Source: Bosea sp. F3-2 (lineage in GTDB: Bacteria > Pseudomonadota > Alphaproteobacteria > Rhizobiales > Beijerinckiaceae). Taken from it: 64,000 nucleotides of DNA. Positions 42,807 through 50,694 of this stretch are shown here, in pieces; position 1 is the stretch's first letter, and each line of letters begins with the position of its first letter. A program made the translations under genes and the position numbers. Under the pieces are notes generated by a model. It saw only the letters and a list, made by a program, of their open reading frames with translations. It made no database searches and was not told the DNA's origin. The DNA lies in the NCBI RefSeq assembly GCF_008253865.1, contig NZ_CP042331.1:4677501-4741500 (forward strand), given 5' to 3'.

Positions 42807-43723
42807 CAGGCGCTCCTCAAGCGGGGGTCGAGCCAGGCATTGATCAGGTCGGCGACGGTGGTGAGCGTGACGTAGATCAGCGAGAGGATCAGGATGATCG
42901 CCTGGACCACCGGGAGGTCACTGCGCAGGAGGGATTCCCAGGCGAGGCGGCCGAGCCCGTTGATGGCGAAGACGCTCTCGATCACGATCGATCCGGACAG
43001 CATGACGCCGAACTGCACCGCTGCGAGCGCGACCAGAGGCAGCACCGCATTGCGCAGGGCATGGATCAGCAGGATGCGCATCTGCGAGGCGCCCTTGGCG
43101 CGGGCGGTGCGGATATAGTCGGCGGACAGGACATCGATCATGCCGGCTCGAGTCAGGCGCATCAGCGCCGGCATGGCGTAGTAGCTGAGGACGACGACGG
43201 GCAGGATGTAGCCTTGCCAGCTTTCGGTGCCGGAAATTGGGACGAGACCGTACCAGACGCCGAAGATCACGATCAGGATCAGGCCGAGCCAGAAGCTTGG
43301 GATCGCCTGGCCGAGGACGGCGAACAACAACGCAATGCGATCGACAATCCCACCCGGCCGTAACGAGGCGGCAATGCCGAGCGGGACGGCGATGACGAGG
43401 GCGAGCAGGAAGGCGGCGCTGCCGAGCAGCAGCGTTACCGAGAGGCGCTCTGCGATGATCGATGCTACCGGCAGATTGAAATAGAGACTCGTGCCCAGGT
43501 TGCCGGACAGCGCATGGCCGATCCAGCTCGCGAACTGCACGATGATCGGCCGGTCGAGCCCGTAGGCCTGTCGGATCAGCTCGACGTCCTGCGCCCGGCC
43601 GGCCTGGCCGGCGAGCACGACGGCGGGGTCGCCCGAGACGAACATCAGGCCGAAGGCGATGGCAGAGACGGCCAGCGCCACCAGCACGGCGACGATCAGG
43701 CGACGCATGAGGAAAGGCAGCAT
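42806..43723 (-). CDS. Dipeptide/opine-type ABC importer permease (DppB family)
   Basis: This is a 305-residue permease with about six helices. The start MLPFLMRRLIVAVL has a GGAG site 6 bases upstream; the longer open frame is not used. Family motifs: YGLDRPIIVQF, GNLGTSLYFNLPV, DYIRTARAKGASQMRILLIHALRNAVLP (EAA loop) and GSIVIESVFAINGLG. It pairs with the DppC-type gene. A strong hairpin separates it from the binding-protein gene. Confidence 0.92.
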   Translation of the reverse strand: MLPFLMRRLIVAVLVALAVSAIAFGLMFVSGDPAVVLAGQAGRAQDVELIRQAYGLDRPIIVQFASWIGHALSGNLGTSLYFNLPVASIIAERLSVTLLLGSAAFLLALVIAVPLGIAASLRPGGIVDRIALLFAVLGQAIPSFWLGLILIVIFGVWYGLVPISGTESWQGYILPVVVLSYYAMPALMRLTRAGMIDVLSADYIRTARAKGASQMRILLIHALRNAVLPLVALAAVQFGVMLSGSIVIESVFAINGLGRLAWESLLRSDLPVVQAIILILSLIYVTLTTVADLINAWLDPRLRSA

Positions 43724-43765
43724 GTCGGCTCCGTGGATGGCGGGTCGGCTTGCCAGAAAGGTCTT

Positions 43766-43797
43766 GCTTCGCCCCGGTGTTCGAACCGGGGCGAAGC
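43766..43797 (-). terminator. Stem-loop between binding-protein and DppB-type genes
   Basis: GCTTCGCCCCGGT pairs with ACCGGGGCGAAGC over a 6-base loop (13-bp perfect stem). It is at the same relative place as the hairpins at 23584 and 34081. No T-tract follows. Confidence 0.7.
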
Positions 43798-43808
43798 GGG
43801 CAGGCGTG

Positions 43809-45332
43809 CTACTTCCAGCTCGACAGCCACCAGCGGGCGAACTCGTCCGGATGGGGCTTGAAGACAAGCGACTGCGACAGGCCGTAGTTGATGTTGAAGT
43901 CGTACATCGGCAGCCAGTAGGCCTGATCGGCGATCTTCTTCAGCGCCTTGGCGTAGTTGGTCTCGCGCAATGCACGGTCCTGCGAGGTGTCGGCCGCCGT
44001 CACGAGGTCGATGACCTCCTTGTCCTGCACCAAATCGTCCGCCCCGCCGCCAAAGAAGTTCGAGATGATGAAGGCGACGTCGCCGGTGCCGTAGCTGCCC
44101 CAGTTGGTGAAGAGCGCCGGCAATTCGCCGGCCCGCCACTTCTGCACCGCTGCCGCATATTGCTGTTCATTCAGCGTGACGCGGATACCGACCTTGCCGA
44201 GATCGGCCGCGATCGCCTCGGCAACCGGGCGCGGCATGGCTGCGAACACCATCTCGGTGTCGACCCCGTTCGCGAAGCCGGCCTCGGCCAGCAGCGCCTT
44301 GGCCTTGGCCGGGTCATAGGCGTATTTCGCCACGTCCTGCGCGCAGCCGAACTGCTTGGGATTGCAGGCGGCGTTCAGCACCTGCGAGGCGCCGCCGGCA
44401 AAGGCCTTGACGATCGCCTCGCGGTTGACGGCGTGGTTGATGGCGCGCCGCACCAGCACGTTCCTGGTCGGGTAGTCCTTGCCCTTGCCGGTCACGGTCA
44501 TGCCGACATAGGAGATGCGCATGATCGGGCCGTTGACGATCTGCACGCGGCCGGCGAGGCGGGCGGCCTGATCGGGCGGAATGCGCCAGGTCCAGTCGAG
44601 CTTTCCGGCCATCAGCTCGGCGAACTGCGTGTTGAGCTCGGGAATGGTGCGCACCACGATCTTGCCGATCGCAGGCTTGCCCTTGGGGCTGCCGGCATAA
44701 TGGCCGTCGAAACGCTCGAAGGCGTAGCGGATGCCGGGCGTCATCTCGACCAGCTTGTAGGGGCCGGTGCCGACGGGCTTGGCCGCCATGCCGGCCGAGC
44801 CGACCTCCTTGAAATAGGCCGCCGGGTAGATCGGCAGCGCATCGGCCAGCATCTCGACCGCCCCAGCGAAGGGCTTGGCCATCTTGATGCGGACCCGGAA
44901 GTCCGAGACCTTCTCGACCTTGTCGATCCAGTCGACGGCGATGCGGAAGCGCGTGCCATAGGTGGGATCGAGCACGGTCGTCAGCGTATAGACCACGTCG
45001 TCGGCGGTGAACTTGGCGCCGTTGTGGAAGGTCACGCCCTCGCGCAGGTCGAACTCCATCGTCGTGGGATCGACGAAGCGCCAGGCCTTGGCGAGCGCCG
45101 GCTTGATCTCGCCGGTATCGAGGTCCTTGTAGAGCAGTCCGTCATAGACGTGCCGGGCAAGGATCAATCCTTCGCGGCCGGCGATCTTGTAGGTGTCGAG
45201 CGCCTCCGGCTCCAGCGCGAAGGCGACATTGAGCGTGTCGTCCGCCTTGCCGGCCCGTGCCGGCGCGGGTGCAAAGGCAAGTGAAGCCGCGAGCATTGCT
45301 CCGACCAGCGCGGCCGTTCCCAATTTCTTCAT
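43809..45332 (-). CDS. Peptide/opine-type ABC solute-binding protein (family 5)
   Basis: This 507-residue periplasmic receptor has a Sec signal (MKKLGTAALVGAMLAASLAF, cleavage near PARAG). Family-5 text includes VYDGLLYKDLDTGEIKPALA, EFDLREGVTFHNGAKFTADDVVYT and KPVGTGPYKLVE. It feeds the DppB/DppC permeases downstream. Ligands of this family range from peptides and opines to nickel and glutathione; the neighbouring amidohydrolase suggests an amide or ureido compound, which is inference. It lies 75 bases after the rraA-like gene. Confidence 0.9.
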   Translation of the reverse strand: MKKLGTAALVGAMLAASLAFAPAPARAGKADDTLNVAFALEPEALDTYKIAGREGLILARHVYDGLLYKDLDTGEIKPALAKAWRFVDPTTMEFDLREGVTFHNGAKFTADDVVYTLTTVLDPTYGTRFRIAVDWIDKVEKVSDFRVRIKMAKPFAGAVEMLADALPIYPAAYFKEVGSAGMAAKPVGTGPYKLVEMTPGIRYAFERFDGHYAGSPKGKPAIGKIVVRTIPELNTQFAELMAGKLDWTWRIPPDQAARLAGRVQIVNGPIMRISYVGMTVTGKGKDYPTRNVLVRRAINHAVNREAIVKAFAGGASQVLNAACNPKQFGCAQDVAKYAYDPAKAKALLAEAGFANGVDTEMVFAAMPRPVAEAIAADLGKVGIRVTLNEQQYAAAVQKWRAGELPALFTNWGSYGTGDVAFIISNFFGGGADDLVQDKEVIDLVTAADTSQDRALRETNYAKALKKIADQAYWLPMYDFNINYGLSQSLVFKPHPDEFARWWLSSWK

Positions 45333-45407
45333 CGGTCTGTTCCCCTGTTTTCTGGAAGGCTTGTCGAATTGCGGCCCACCCTCTGCGTGCAGTGCCGCGG
45401 AGCGTTG

Positions 45408-46073
45408 TTAATGTTGGTCCGCTTTAGCGAAGAGAGCGCGGGCTCCGTTGATCTCGTCGATCCGTTCTCCTACACGGATTCTTGCGATGATCTCCGGCTC
45501 GGCGGCCTGCATCGCAAGCGCGCGCTCGGCAAGCGCGGCGGCCGCGGAGACCTCGATCACGCAGACGCCGTTCTCGTCGGCGAGGACGAGATCGCCGGGC
45601 ATGACACGCACCCCGCCACAGGTCACGGCCACGCCGATCGAGCCGCCGCGTCCGTGCAGCTTCGTCGTCAGGGGCGAGCGGCCGCGGCACCAGACTGGCA
45701 GCCCCGAAGCGCGGATTGCGGCGATATCCGTGACGAAGCCGTCTATGACCACGCCTGCGAGGCCGGCTGCCTGCGCTGCTGCGGTCATCACCGCTCCCCA
45801 GCAGGCATGCTGGTCATCGCCCTGCCGATCCACAATGAGGATGTCGCCCGGTCTTGCCTGCACGACCGCGCAGGAGAGCGCCGCGCCGTCATCGGGAGGC
45901 AGGCTCACCGTGAACGCCGGGCCGCAGATCCGCGGGGCATCCCCGGCGCACTGAATGGTGGGAGACATGAAGCCTTCCGTCAGGATATGGCCGATCGTCG
46001 CGGTCTCGACGTCGCGAAGACGCATGACGAGCTGCTCGATCGAAATAGCGGCCAGGGATCCGTCCTCGGACAT
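45408..46073 (-). CDS. RraA / HMG aldolase family protein
   Basis: This 221-residue protein has the swivelling beta/beta/alpha fold of RraA and class II HMG/CHA aldolases: CAGDAPRICGPAFTV, ARPGDILIVDRQGDDQHACWG and LAGVVIDGFVTDIAAIRASG. Aldolases and RraA usually have Arg-Asp at the position that here reads Thr115-Asp116, so the conserved substrate Arg is missing. In operons with transporters these proteins often act as aldolases or decarboxylases on keto acids; that role is uncertain here because of the lost Arg. It heads the minus-strand unit divergent from the LysR gene. Confidence 0.82.
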   Translation of the reverse strand: MSEDGSLAAISIEQLVMRLRDVETATIGHILTEGFMSPTIQCAGDAPRICGPAFTVSLPPDDGAALSCAVVQARPGDILIVDRQGDDQHACWGAVMTAAAQAAGLAGVVIDGFVTDIAAIRASGLPVWCRGRSPLTTKLHGRGGSIGVAVTCGGVRVMPGDLVLADENGVCVIEVSAAAALAERALAMQAAEPEIIARIRVGERIDEINGARALFAKADQH

Positions 46074-46148
46074 GCTCGTTCCGTCGCTGGGAATTTCGGG
46101 TCATGGCGACCCTACGGAGCCAGCGAAACGAGGTCCAATAGATCGTCG

Positions 46149-46191
46149 CTATGCTAAGCATAGAGGCCGTTATGGTCCATAACAGCCTCTA
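46149..46191. promoter_or_regulatory. Double palindrome in the LysR/rraA divergent promoter
   Basis: CTATGCT (46149-46155) and AGCATAG (46157-46163) form a 15-bp perfect palindrome. It abuts a 31-bp palindrome (46161-46191) made of TAGAGGC / GCCTCTA and GTTATGG / CCATAAC around a central T, with a single mismatched pair. It lies between divergent genes encoding a RraA-like protein and a LysR regulator, the classic place for LysR operators. Confidence 0.75.
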
Positions 46192-46247
46192 GGCTCGCCG
46201 CGGCAAGAGAGTTGCACTATGCCGGCTGCGACCAAGGAGACAGGCGC

Positions 46248-47279
46248 TTGAGCGGCAAGAAGCCAAAGCTGCATCATCTGAACTGGAATCTGCTGCATAC
46301 CTTCCTCGTCATCGTCGAGGAACGAAGCATCACGCGCGCTGCCGACCGCCTGCTCGTTCGCCAGCCGACGGTTTCGGCCGCCTTGCAGAGACTGGAGGAA
46401 ACGCTCGGCGGCCAGCTCATCCAGCGCGACAGCCGGCGCTTCGTGCTGACCAAACGCGGCGAACTGCTCTACAAGGAATGCGTCGACATCTATCGCAGCG
46501 TCGCGCGCATCGGCGACAAGCTCTCGGAAGACCATGACGACCTGACCGGGCTGGTCCGCCTTCTCGTGGTGACCCATGTCGTGCTTCCAGTGCTCGACCG
46601 GGCCTTGACCAGCCTCAATCGCAGGCACCCCGGCGTTGGCGTGCGGATCGACGTGGCCAACAGCCAGGATATCGTGCGTTCCGTCTCGCAGAAGCTCAGC
46701 CCCTTCGGCTTCTGCCTGCTGTCGAAGCCGCTGGCGGGTCTGGACTGTCAACCGTTGCTGCGCGAAGAGTTCGGTATCCTGTGCGGGCGCGACCACCCGC
46801 TGTTCGGGCTTCACGACATTCCGCTCGCCGAATTGCGCGACGAGCCTTTCGTTGCGCTGGCTTGCGGCCAGGACGGCGCGCTGGAGCCGATGGTTTCGCT
46901 TCGCGAAGGCGCCGGTTTGGGCACCCGCGTGGTCGGCTCCAGCCCCAATCTCGAGGAGGTGGCGCGGATGATCGCCGCGGGCCTCGGCATCGGCATCCTG
47001 CCGCTGGCTTCGGTGCAGGGGGCGCTCGATAGCCGGATGCTGTGGAATCTGGCCTCGGCCTCGGACGGCCTCGGCGCGGATCTCTACTTTGTCTTCAACC
47101 CGGCCATGCCGCTCAGCGCGGCGGAGGCCGCATTTCTGCGCATCTTCCAGGAGCAGATCGCCTCGGCCGGCGATGCCGCCATCGAGCGGACGCATGCCGA
47201 GACGGTTGCGCCCGCTCTCAGAGCACGCGCCGATCTGACTGCAACGCAGTCAGATCGGAGAACGCGTTCTCTCACTTGA
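46248..47279 (+). CDS. LysR-family regulator
   Basis: This 343-residue regulator has the HTH LNWNLLHTFLVIVEERSITRAADRLLVRQPTVSAALQRLEE (about 10-50) and a LysR substrate domain with GLGIGILPLASVQ. The start is TTG at 46248 with AAGGAG 8 bases upstream; a TTG at 46212 is weaker. The last residues (ADLTATQSDRRTRSLT) are encoded by a perfect inverted repeat at 47229-47257, so the reading frame has run into a hairpin. It is divergent from the RraA/ABC operon and converges on the amidohydrolase gene, and is likely to control both. Confidence 0.87.
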   Translation: MSGKKPKLHHLNWNLLHTFLVIVEERSITRAADRLLVRQPTVSAALQRLEETLGGQLIQRDSRRFVLTKRGELLYKECVDIYRSVARIGDKLSEDHDDLTGLVRLLVVTHVVLPVLDRALTSLNRRHPGVGVRIDVANSQDIVRSVSQKLSPFGFCLLSKPLAGLDCQPLLREEFGILCGRDHPLFGLHDIPLAELRDEPFVALACGQDGALEPMVSLREGAGLGTRVVGSSPNLEEVARMIAAGLGIGILPLASVQGALDSRMLWNLASASDGLGADLYFVFNPAMPLSAAEAAFLRIFQEQIASAGDAAIERTHAETVAPALRARADLTATQSDRRTRSLT

Positions 47280-47323
47280 GTTTAGAGGCGGATTCACCGA
47301 TCAGGTTGATTCAACCTGATCGG
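47229..47323. terminator. Two perfect hairpins between convergent LysR and amidohydrolase genes
   Basis: CCGATCTGACTGC / GCAGTCAGATCGG (47229-47257, AAC loop) and CCGATCAGGTTGA / TCAACCTGATCGG (47297-47323, one-base centre) are both perfect 13-bp stems. They could terminate transcription from both sides, though no T-tracts are present. The first is inside the end of the LysR coding sequence. Confidence 0.6.
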
Positions 47324-47331
47324 ATCCGGCT

Positions 47332-48576
47332 CTAGCGGTCCGCCCGCGCCACGACAGCATTGAGCAGCACGTTGAGACCCGGCTCGAGGTCTTCGCGCGT
47401 GCAGAGTTCGGCATTGTTGTGGGTGATGCCGCCCTTGCAGGGCGCGAAGATCATCGTCGTCGGCGCATGGCGGGCGACGAAATAGGCGTCGTGCCCGGCC
47501 TGGCTCAGAATGTCCTGCGTGCGATAGCCGAGGCCGAGCGAGGTCTCGCGGACGCTGCCGATCAGCTCTTCCGAGAAAATCCGGCCGCCCCAGTTCCAGG
47601 TGTCCAGGATCTCCGCGGTGCAGCCCGACCGCGCGGCAGCCTCACCGACAGCGCGGCGCAGCCGCTCCGCCATGGCCAGAGCCGTCTCTGGATCGGGGTG
47701 GCGCACGTCGCAGACGGCCTGGGCCCAATCGGAGAGGATGCCGGGCTTGTTGGGCCAGGCGATGAGCCGCGCCGCCGTGGCCTTGCCGCCGCCAGAGGCA
47801 TAAGCCCAGCCGATCTCGTCCGTCTCGACGAGAAGGCGCGCGCCGGCGAGAAGGGCATTGCGCCGCCGTTCCATCGGCCAGGGGCCGGTATGGGCGGTTT
47901 CGCCCTTGAACTCGACCAGCATGCCGGTGCTCGGGAAGCCGCCGGTCACGACGCCGACCTGCATGCCGTCACGGTCGAGATAGTAGCCCTGCTCGATATG
48001 GAACTCGAAATAGGCGTCGAAGGCATGCGGTTCGGCTTCCATCTCGCCGAGATAGCCGATCCGCGCCAGTTCCTCGCCGATCGATTGGCCGTCGTCGTCG
48101 CGGCGGCCCTGCGCCCAATCCAGCGCATAGGTCCCGACGAAGCAGCCGGAGCCGACCATCGGCGGCGAGAAGCGGGCGCCTTCCTCATTCGTCCAGTTGA
48201 CGATTTCGATCGGCCGGTGCGTGTGGTGCCCCAAAACATCCAGCGTCCGGCAAACCTCGAGCCCGCCGAGCACGCCGGCAATGCCGTCGAAGCGGCCACC
48301 ATTGATCTGCGTGTCGAGATGGCTGCCCATCACCACGGGCGGAAGCGTGTCGTCAGTCCCCGCGCGGCGCGCAAAAATATTGCCGATGCCGTCGATCCGA
48401 ACTGCGAGGCCCGCCTCGCGGCACCAGGTCACGAACTGGTCGCGCATCTGCCGGTCCGCATCGGTCAGGGCCAGGCGCGACAGGCCACCGGGACGGCCGG
48501 GCCCGATCTCGGCGGATCGCTCGATCGTGCTCCAGAAGCGTTCGATATCGATGCGAAGCTTGTCCGTGCCGGGCAT
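47332..48576 (-). CDS. M20-family amidohydrolase (hydantoinase/carbamoylase type)
   Basis: This is a 414-residue di-zinc enzyme of the Zn-dependent carbamoylase / allantoate amidohydrolase family. Metal-site motifs: GSHLDTQ, GRFDGIAG, NEEGARF, EFHIEQG, and AGHDA near the C terminus; a dimerisation insert is also present. It removes N-carbamoyl or ureido groups from amino acids or allantoate. A GAGAGGAGAT site supports the ATG at 48576 and not the longer frame. Its upstream region carries a motif shared with the LysR/rraA promoter, so it is probably in the same regulon. Confidence 0.88.
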   Translation of the reverse strand: MPGTDKLRIDIERFWSTIERSAEIGPGRPGGLSRLALTDADRQMRDQFVTWCREAGLAVRIDGIGNIFARRAGTDDTLPPVVMGSHLDTQINGGRFDGIAGVLGGLEVCRTLDVLGHHTHRPIEIVNWTNEEGARFSPPMVGSGCFVGTYALDWAQGRRDDDGQSIGEELARIGYLGEMEAEPHAFDAYFEFHIEQGYYLDRDGMQVGVVTGGFPSTGMLVEFKGETAHTGPWPMERRRNALLAGARLLVETDEIGWAYASGGGKATAARLIAWPNKPGILSDWAQAVCDVRHPDPETALAMAERLRRAVGEAAARSGCTAEILDTWNWGGRIFSEELIGSVRETSLGLGYRTQDILSQAGHDAYFVARHAPTTMIFAPCKGGITHNNAELCTREDLEPGLNVLLNAVVARADR

Positions 48577-49027
48577 GGCGATCTCCTCTCCCGCCACGAC
48601 GGCGGAAGCTGGTCGAATGACAGGTGAAACGCCGCGGCGCTCGGGTTCGGTGGCGCTCGGCAGTGACACAAGGATTTCAGCGATGCGGCAGGGTACGCAA
48701 ATAGATATTGCCTATGCTTGCCATTGAGGCACCGAGCTACGGTGCGCACAGGCTTCGGATATCTGTGTTGGCCCGTTCCGAGGCTGGGTGTTTTGCCGCG
48801 AAAGTTCCTCCAGCTCGCCACTGGGAAACGATGGGACCGATCTTGAGTGTCAGCTTGCGGGCAATCCCGCTCACATTACCGCAACCGGGTCGGGGCTGGC
48901 GATTCACCGGACCTCGTTGATGCAGGCGTGTGCGGCCATGTCCTCGTCGCTCGCCAGATCGGCCGTGATTTGCTCACGGACGGCAGAGATGCGGATATAC
49001 AATAAAAATAGCCGTTTGGAGATTTCG
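48577..49027. other. Spacer between divergent amidohydrolase and isochorismatase-like genes
   Basis: This 451-base spacer has no credible gene. It holds a sequence CTATGCTTGCCATTGAGGC (48712-48730) that matches the LysR/rraA operator half (46149-46167) at 15 of 19 positions. The right part (48995-49025) is AT-rich with a GGAG site before the isochorismatase-like start. Confidence 0.6.
48712..48730. promoter_or_regulatory. Probable LysR box matching the 46149 site
   Basis: CTATGCT-TGC-CATTGAGGC aligns with CTATGCT-AAG-CATAGAGGC at 46149-46167. It lies 136 bases before the amidohydrolase start on the minus strand. Co-regulation by the LysR protein encoded between them is inferred. Confidence 0.5.
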
Positions 49028-49579
49028 ATGCCGATCAATACTCAAGATCAATACGTCGATAGCGCAGCTCTGGTCATCATGCATTATCAAGTCGACGTGT
49101 TCGAAATCCTGTTCGGGAACGAGCCGTCGCCGTTGTTGGATCGGTGTAACACGCTGATCCGGAGCTGGCGCGCTACCGGCAGGCCGCTGCTGTTCCCCAA
49201 TTTTTCGCTCGGTGAAGGGTATGAACATGCGCCGCCGGCGAGAAACCGCCAAATCTCACCGTATATCCCGAGCGGGCGATTTCGTACCGGCCTGCCGGTC
49301 GAAGGACTCGCGATCGAACGAGGTGATCTTTTCTATGCCTGTCCGCGGGCCAGTGTCTTTTATGGCACATCGCTCGACGCCGACCTTCGAACGCGTGGTG
49401 TAAACACGCTGGTCATGGCTGGGATAAGCACCACCGGCGTTGTTCTTTCAAGCGTCACCTGGGCCAGTGACGCGGACTACGATGTGCGCCTGGTCAAAGA
49501 CTGCTGCTGCGACCCAGATCAGGAGGCTCACGAAGCTCTGTTTCGTTCCGGGTTCGGCGGACGCGTACAGGTCGTGTGA
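49028..49579 (+). CDS. Isochorismatase-fold protein without catalytic triad
   Basis: This 183-residue protein has the isochorismatase-like cysteine hydrolase fold: LVIMHYQVD at strand 1, RASVFYGTSLDADLR, and LVMAGISTTGVVLSS. The three catalytic residues of the family are all changed: Asp is His19, Lys is Cys105, and Cys is Gly137/Val138. A subfamily with such GVV text is known from memory, with unclear chemistry. A GGAG site 7 bases before the ATG supports the start; the open frame upstream is not used. It may act on the product of the divergent amidohydrolase, or bind without catalysis. Confidence 0.78.
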   Translation: MPINTQDQYVDSAALVIMHYQVDVFEILFGNEPSPLLDRCNTLIRSWRATGRPLLFPNFSLGEGYEHAPPARNRQISPYIPSGRFRTGLPVEGLAIERGDLFYACPRASVFYGTSLDADLRTRGVNTLVMAGISTTGVVLSSVTWASDADYDVRLVKDCCCDPDQEAHEALFRSGFGGRVQVV

Positions 49580-49659
49580 AGCCCGAGGGAGCTTCTGGAC
49601 GGTAGTCGTATGCTGGCTTGGGGCGTTTGCCTTCCGCTGCCGCGCTGAGGCGCGACCGC

Positions 49660-50301
49660 TTAGCGCGCGCGCAAACCTCGTGCGACATTCCTGGCCCGCC
49701 TGAGAGTGGTTACGGCGGCTCCGGCGGCGATGAGCCAGAGAGCGATGATCAGCACCTCGTTGTGGCCATGCCAGAGCGGTTCCAGCAGTGATAGCAGGGC
49801 CGCCGCGGTGATCGTCGCCATGCGGTGCTGCTTGGCCATCGGGCCCGAGAAATCGGCGGGCAGCCCGCAGGCACGGCCGAGTTCGCGCGTATACGCGGTC
49901 AGAACGGCAAAACCGGCAGCCGCCCAGCCCAATGCTGGCACGCCAGCCCCGTAACCGGCTCCGACGAGAATGAGGATATCGGCAACGCGATCCGGGAATT
50001 CGTTCCAGAACGGCCCATCGGGCGCCTGCTTGCCGCCTTCGATGGCCACCATTCCGTCGAACAGGTTGCAGAGCAGCCTGAGCTGGCAGAACAGGGCGGC
50101 AGCCAGGAGCAGGGCGGCGCGCGGACCGGCCTCGGCCGTGCCCGCCAGCCAGAAGGCGGCGCCGGCAAAGGTTGCCATCACCATGCTCGCCATCGAGATC
50201 TGGTTCGGCGTCACGGCGGCAGCGCTCAGCCGGTGGGCGACCGAACGGGCCCAGCCGGAATCGCGGCTCGCGAGCGGTCGCCGATTGTCGTCCTGCGCCA
50301 T
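49660..50301 (-). CDS. CDP-alcohol phosphatidyltransferase family protein
   Basis: This is a 213-residue inner-membrane enzyme with about six helices. The CDP-alcohol transferase motif is present in variant form: LFDGMVA at residues about 80-86 and EFPDRVAD about 17 residues later (canonical DG-x2-AR-x8-G-x3-D-x3-D; the Arg and Gly differ). It swaps CMP in a CDP-lipid for an alcohol to make a phospholipid head group. It is last in a minus-strand cluster with PlsC and CdsA homologues. The E. coli ynbA/ynbB pair is a comparable arrangement (from memory). The alcohol is not predictable. Confidence 0.8.
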   Translation of the reverse strand: MAQDDNRRPLASRDSGWARSVAHRLSAAAVTPNQISMASMVMATFAGAAFWLAGTAEAGPRAALLLAAALFCQLRLLCNLFDGMVAIEGGKQAPDGPFWNEFPDRVADILILVGAGYGAGVPALGWAAAGFAVLTAYTRELGRACGLPADFSGPMAKQHRMATITAAALLSLLEPLWHGHNEVLIIALWLIAAGAAVTTLRRARNVARGLRAR

Positions 50302-50304
50302 GAT

Positions 50305-50694
50305 TCAGGCCTTCCCGGTCCGCCAGAGCGAGAGATTGTAAAGCACCGCGTAGCTCGTCGCGACGGTGAGCGGCACAGCGATCGTCCGACCGATCTCGGG
50401 CGTTCCACCGATCGTGTGGACGAGGGTCAGCACGCTCACGGAGACGAGTGCGGCGATCGCGGGCGGTGCGAGAAGCGCGGCCAGGCCGGTGAAACGGCTG
50501 GCCAGATATTCGATGCATCGCTTCAGTAGCAGCGTGATGACGGCCGATAGCGCGCCTTGGATCACCCCGGCCAGAAGAGGTGCCGGCATCGGATGGGCGC
50601 GGTTGGCGAAGACCGCCCAGCTCCCCATGGCGAGGAAGGCAAAGGCGACATGGACGATGCTGCTGCGCATCAGGCGTGCGAGCGACGGGGTCAT
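50305..50694 (-). CDS. Small polytopic membrane protein (129 aa)
   Basis: This 129-residue protein has about three to four hydrophobic helices (residues 12-30, 37-55, 69-88, 98-118). The Met at 50694 overlaps the CdsA-type gene stop by 4 bases, and its end is 3 bases from the CDP-alcohol transferase gene, so it is part of a compact operon. No family is recognised. Its place between two phospholipid enzymes suggests a lipid transport or regulatory role, which is inference. Confidence 0.72.
   Translation of the reverse strand: MTPSLARLMRSSIVHVAFAFLAMGSWAVFANRAHPMPAPLLAGVIQGALSAVITLLLKRCIEYLASRFTGLAALLAPPAIAALVSVSVLTLVHTIGGTPEIGRTIAVPLTVATSYAVLYNLSLWRTGKA

Noticed and set aside
47419..48627. 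Plus-strand open frame opposite the amidohydrolase gene
   Set aside because: Shadow of the M20 enzyme, which has all its metal motifs.
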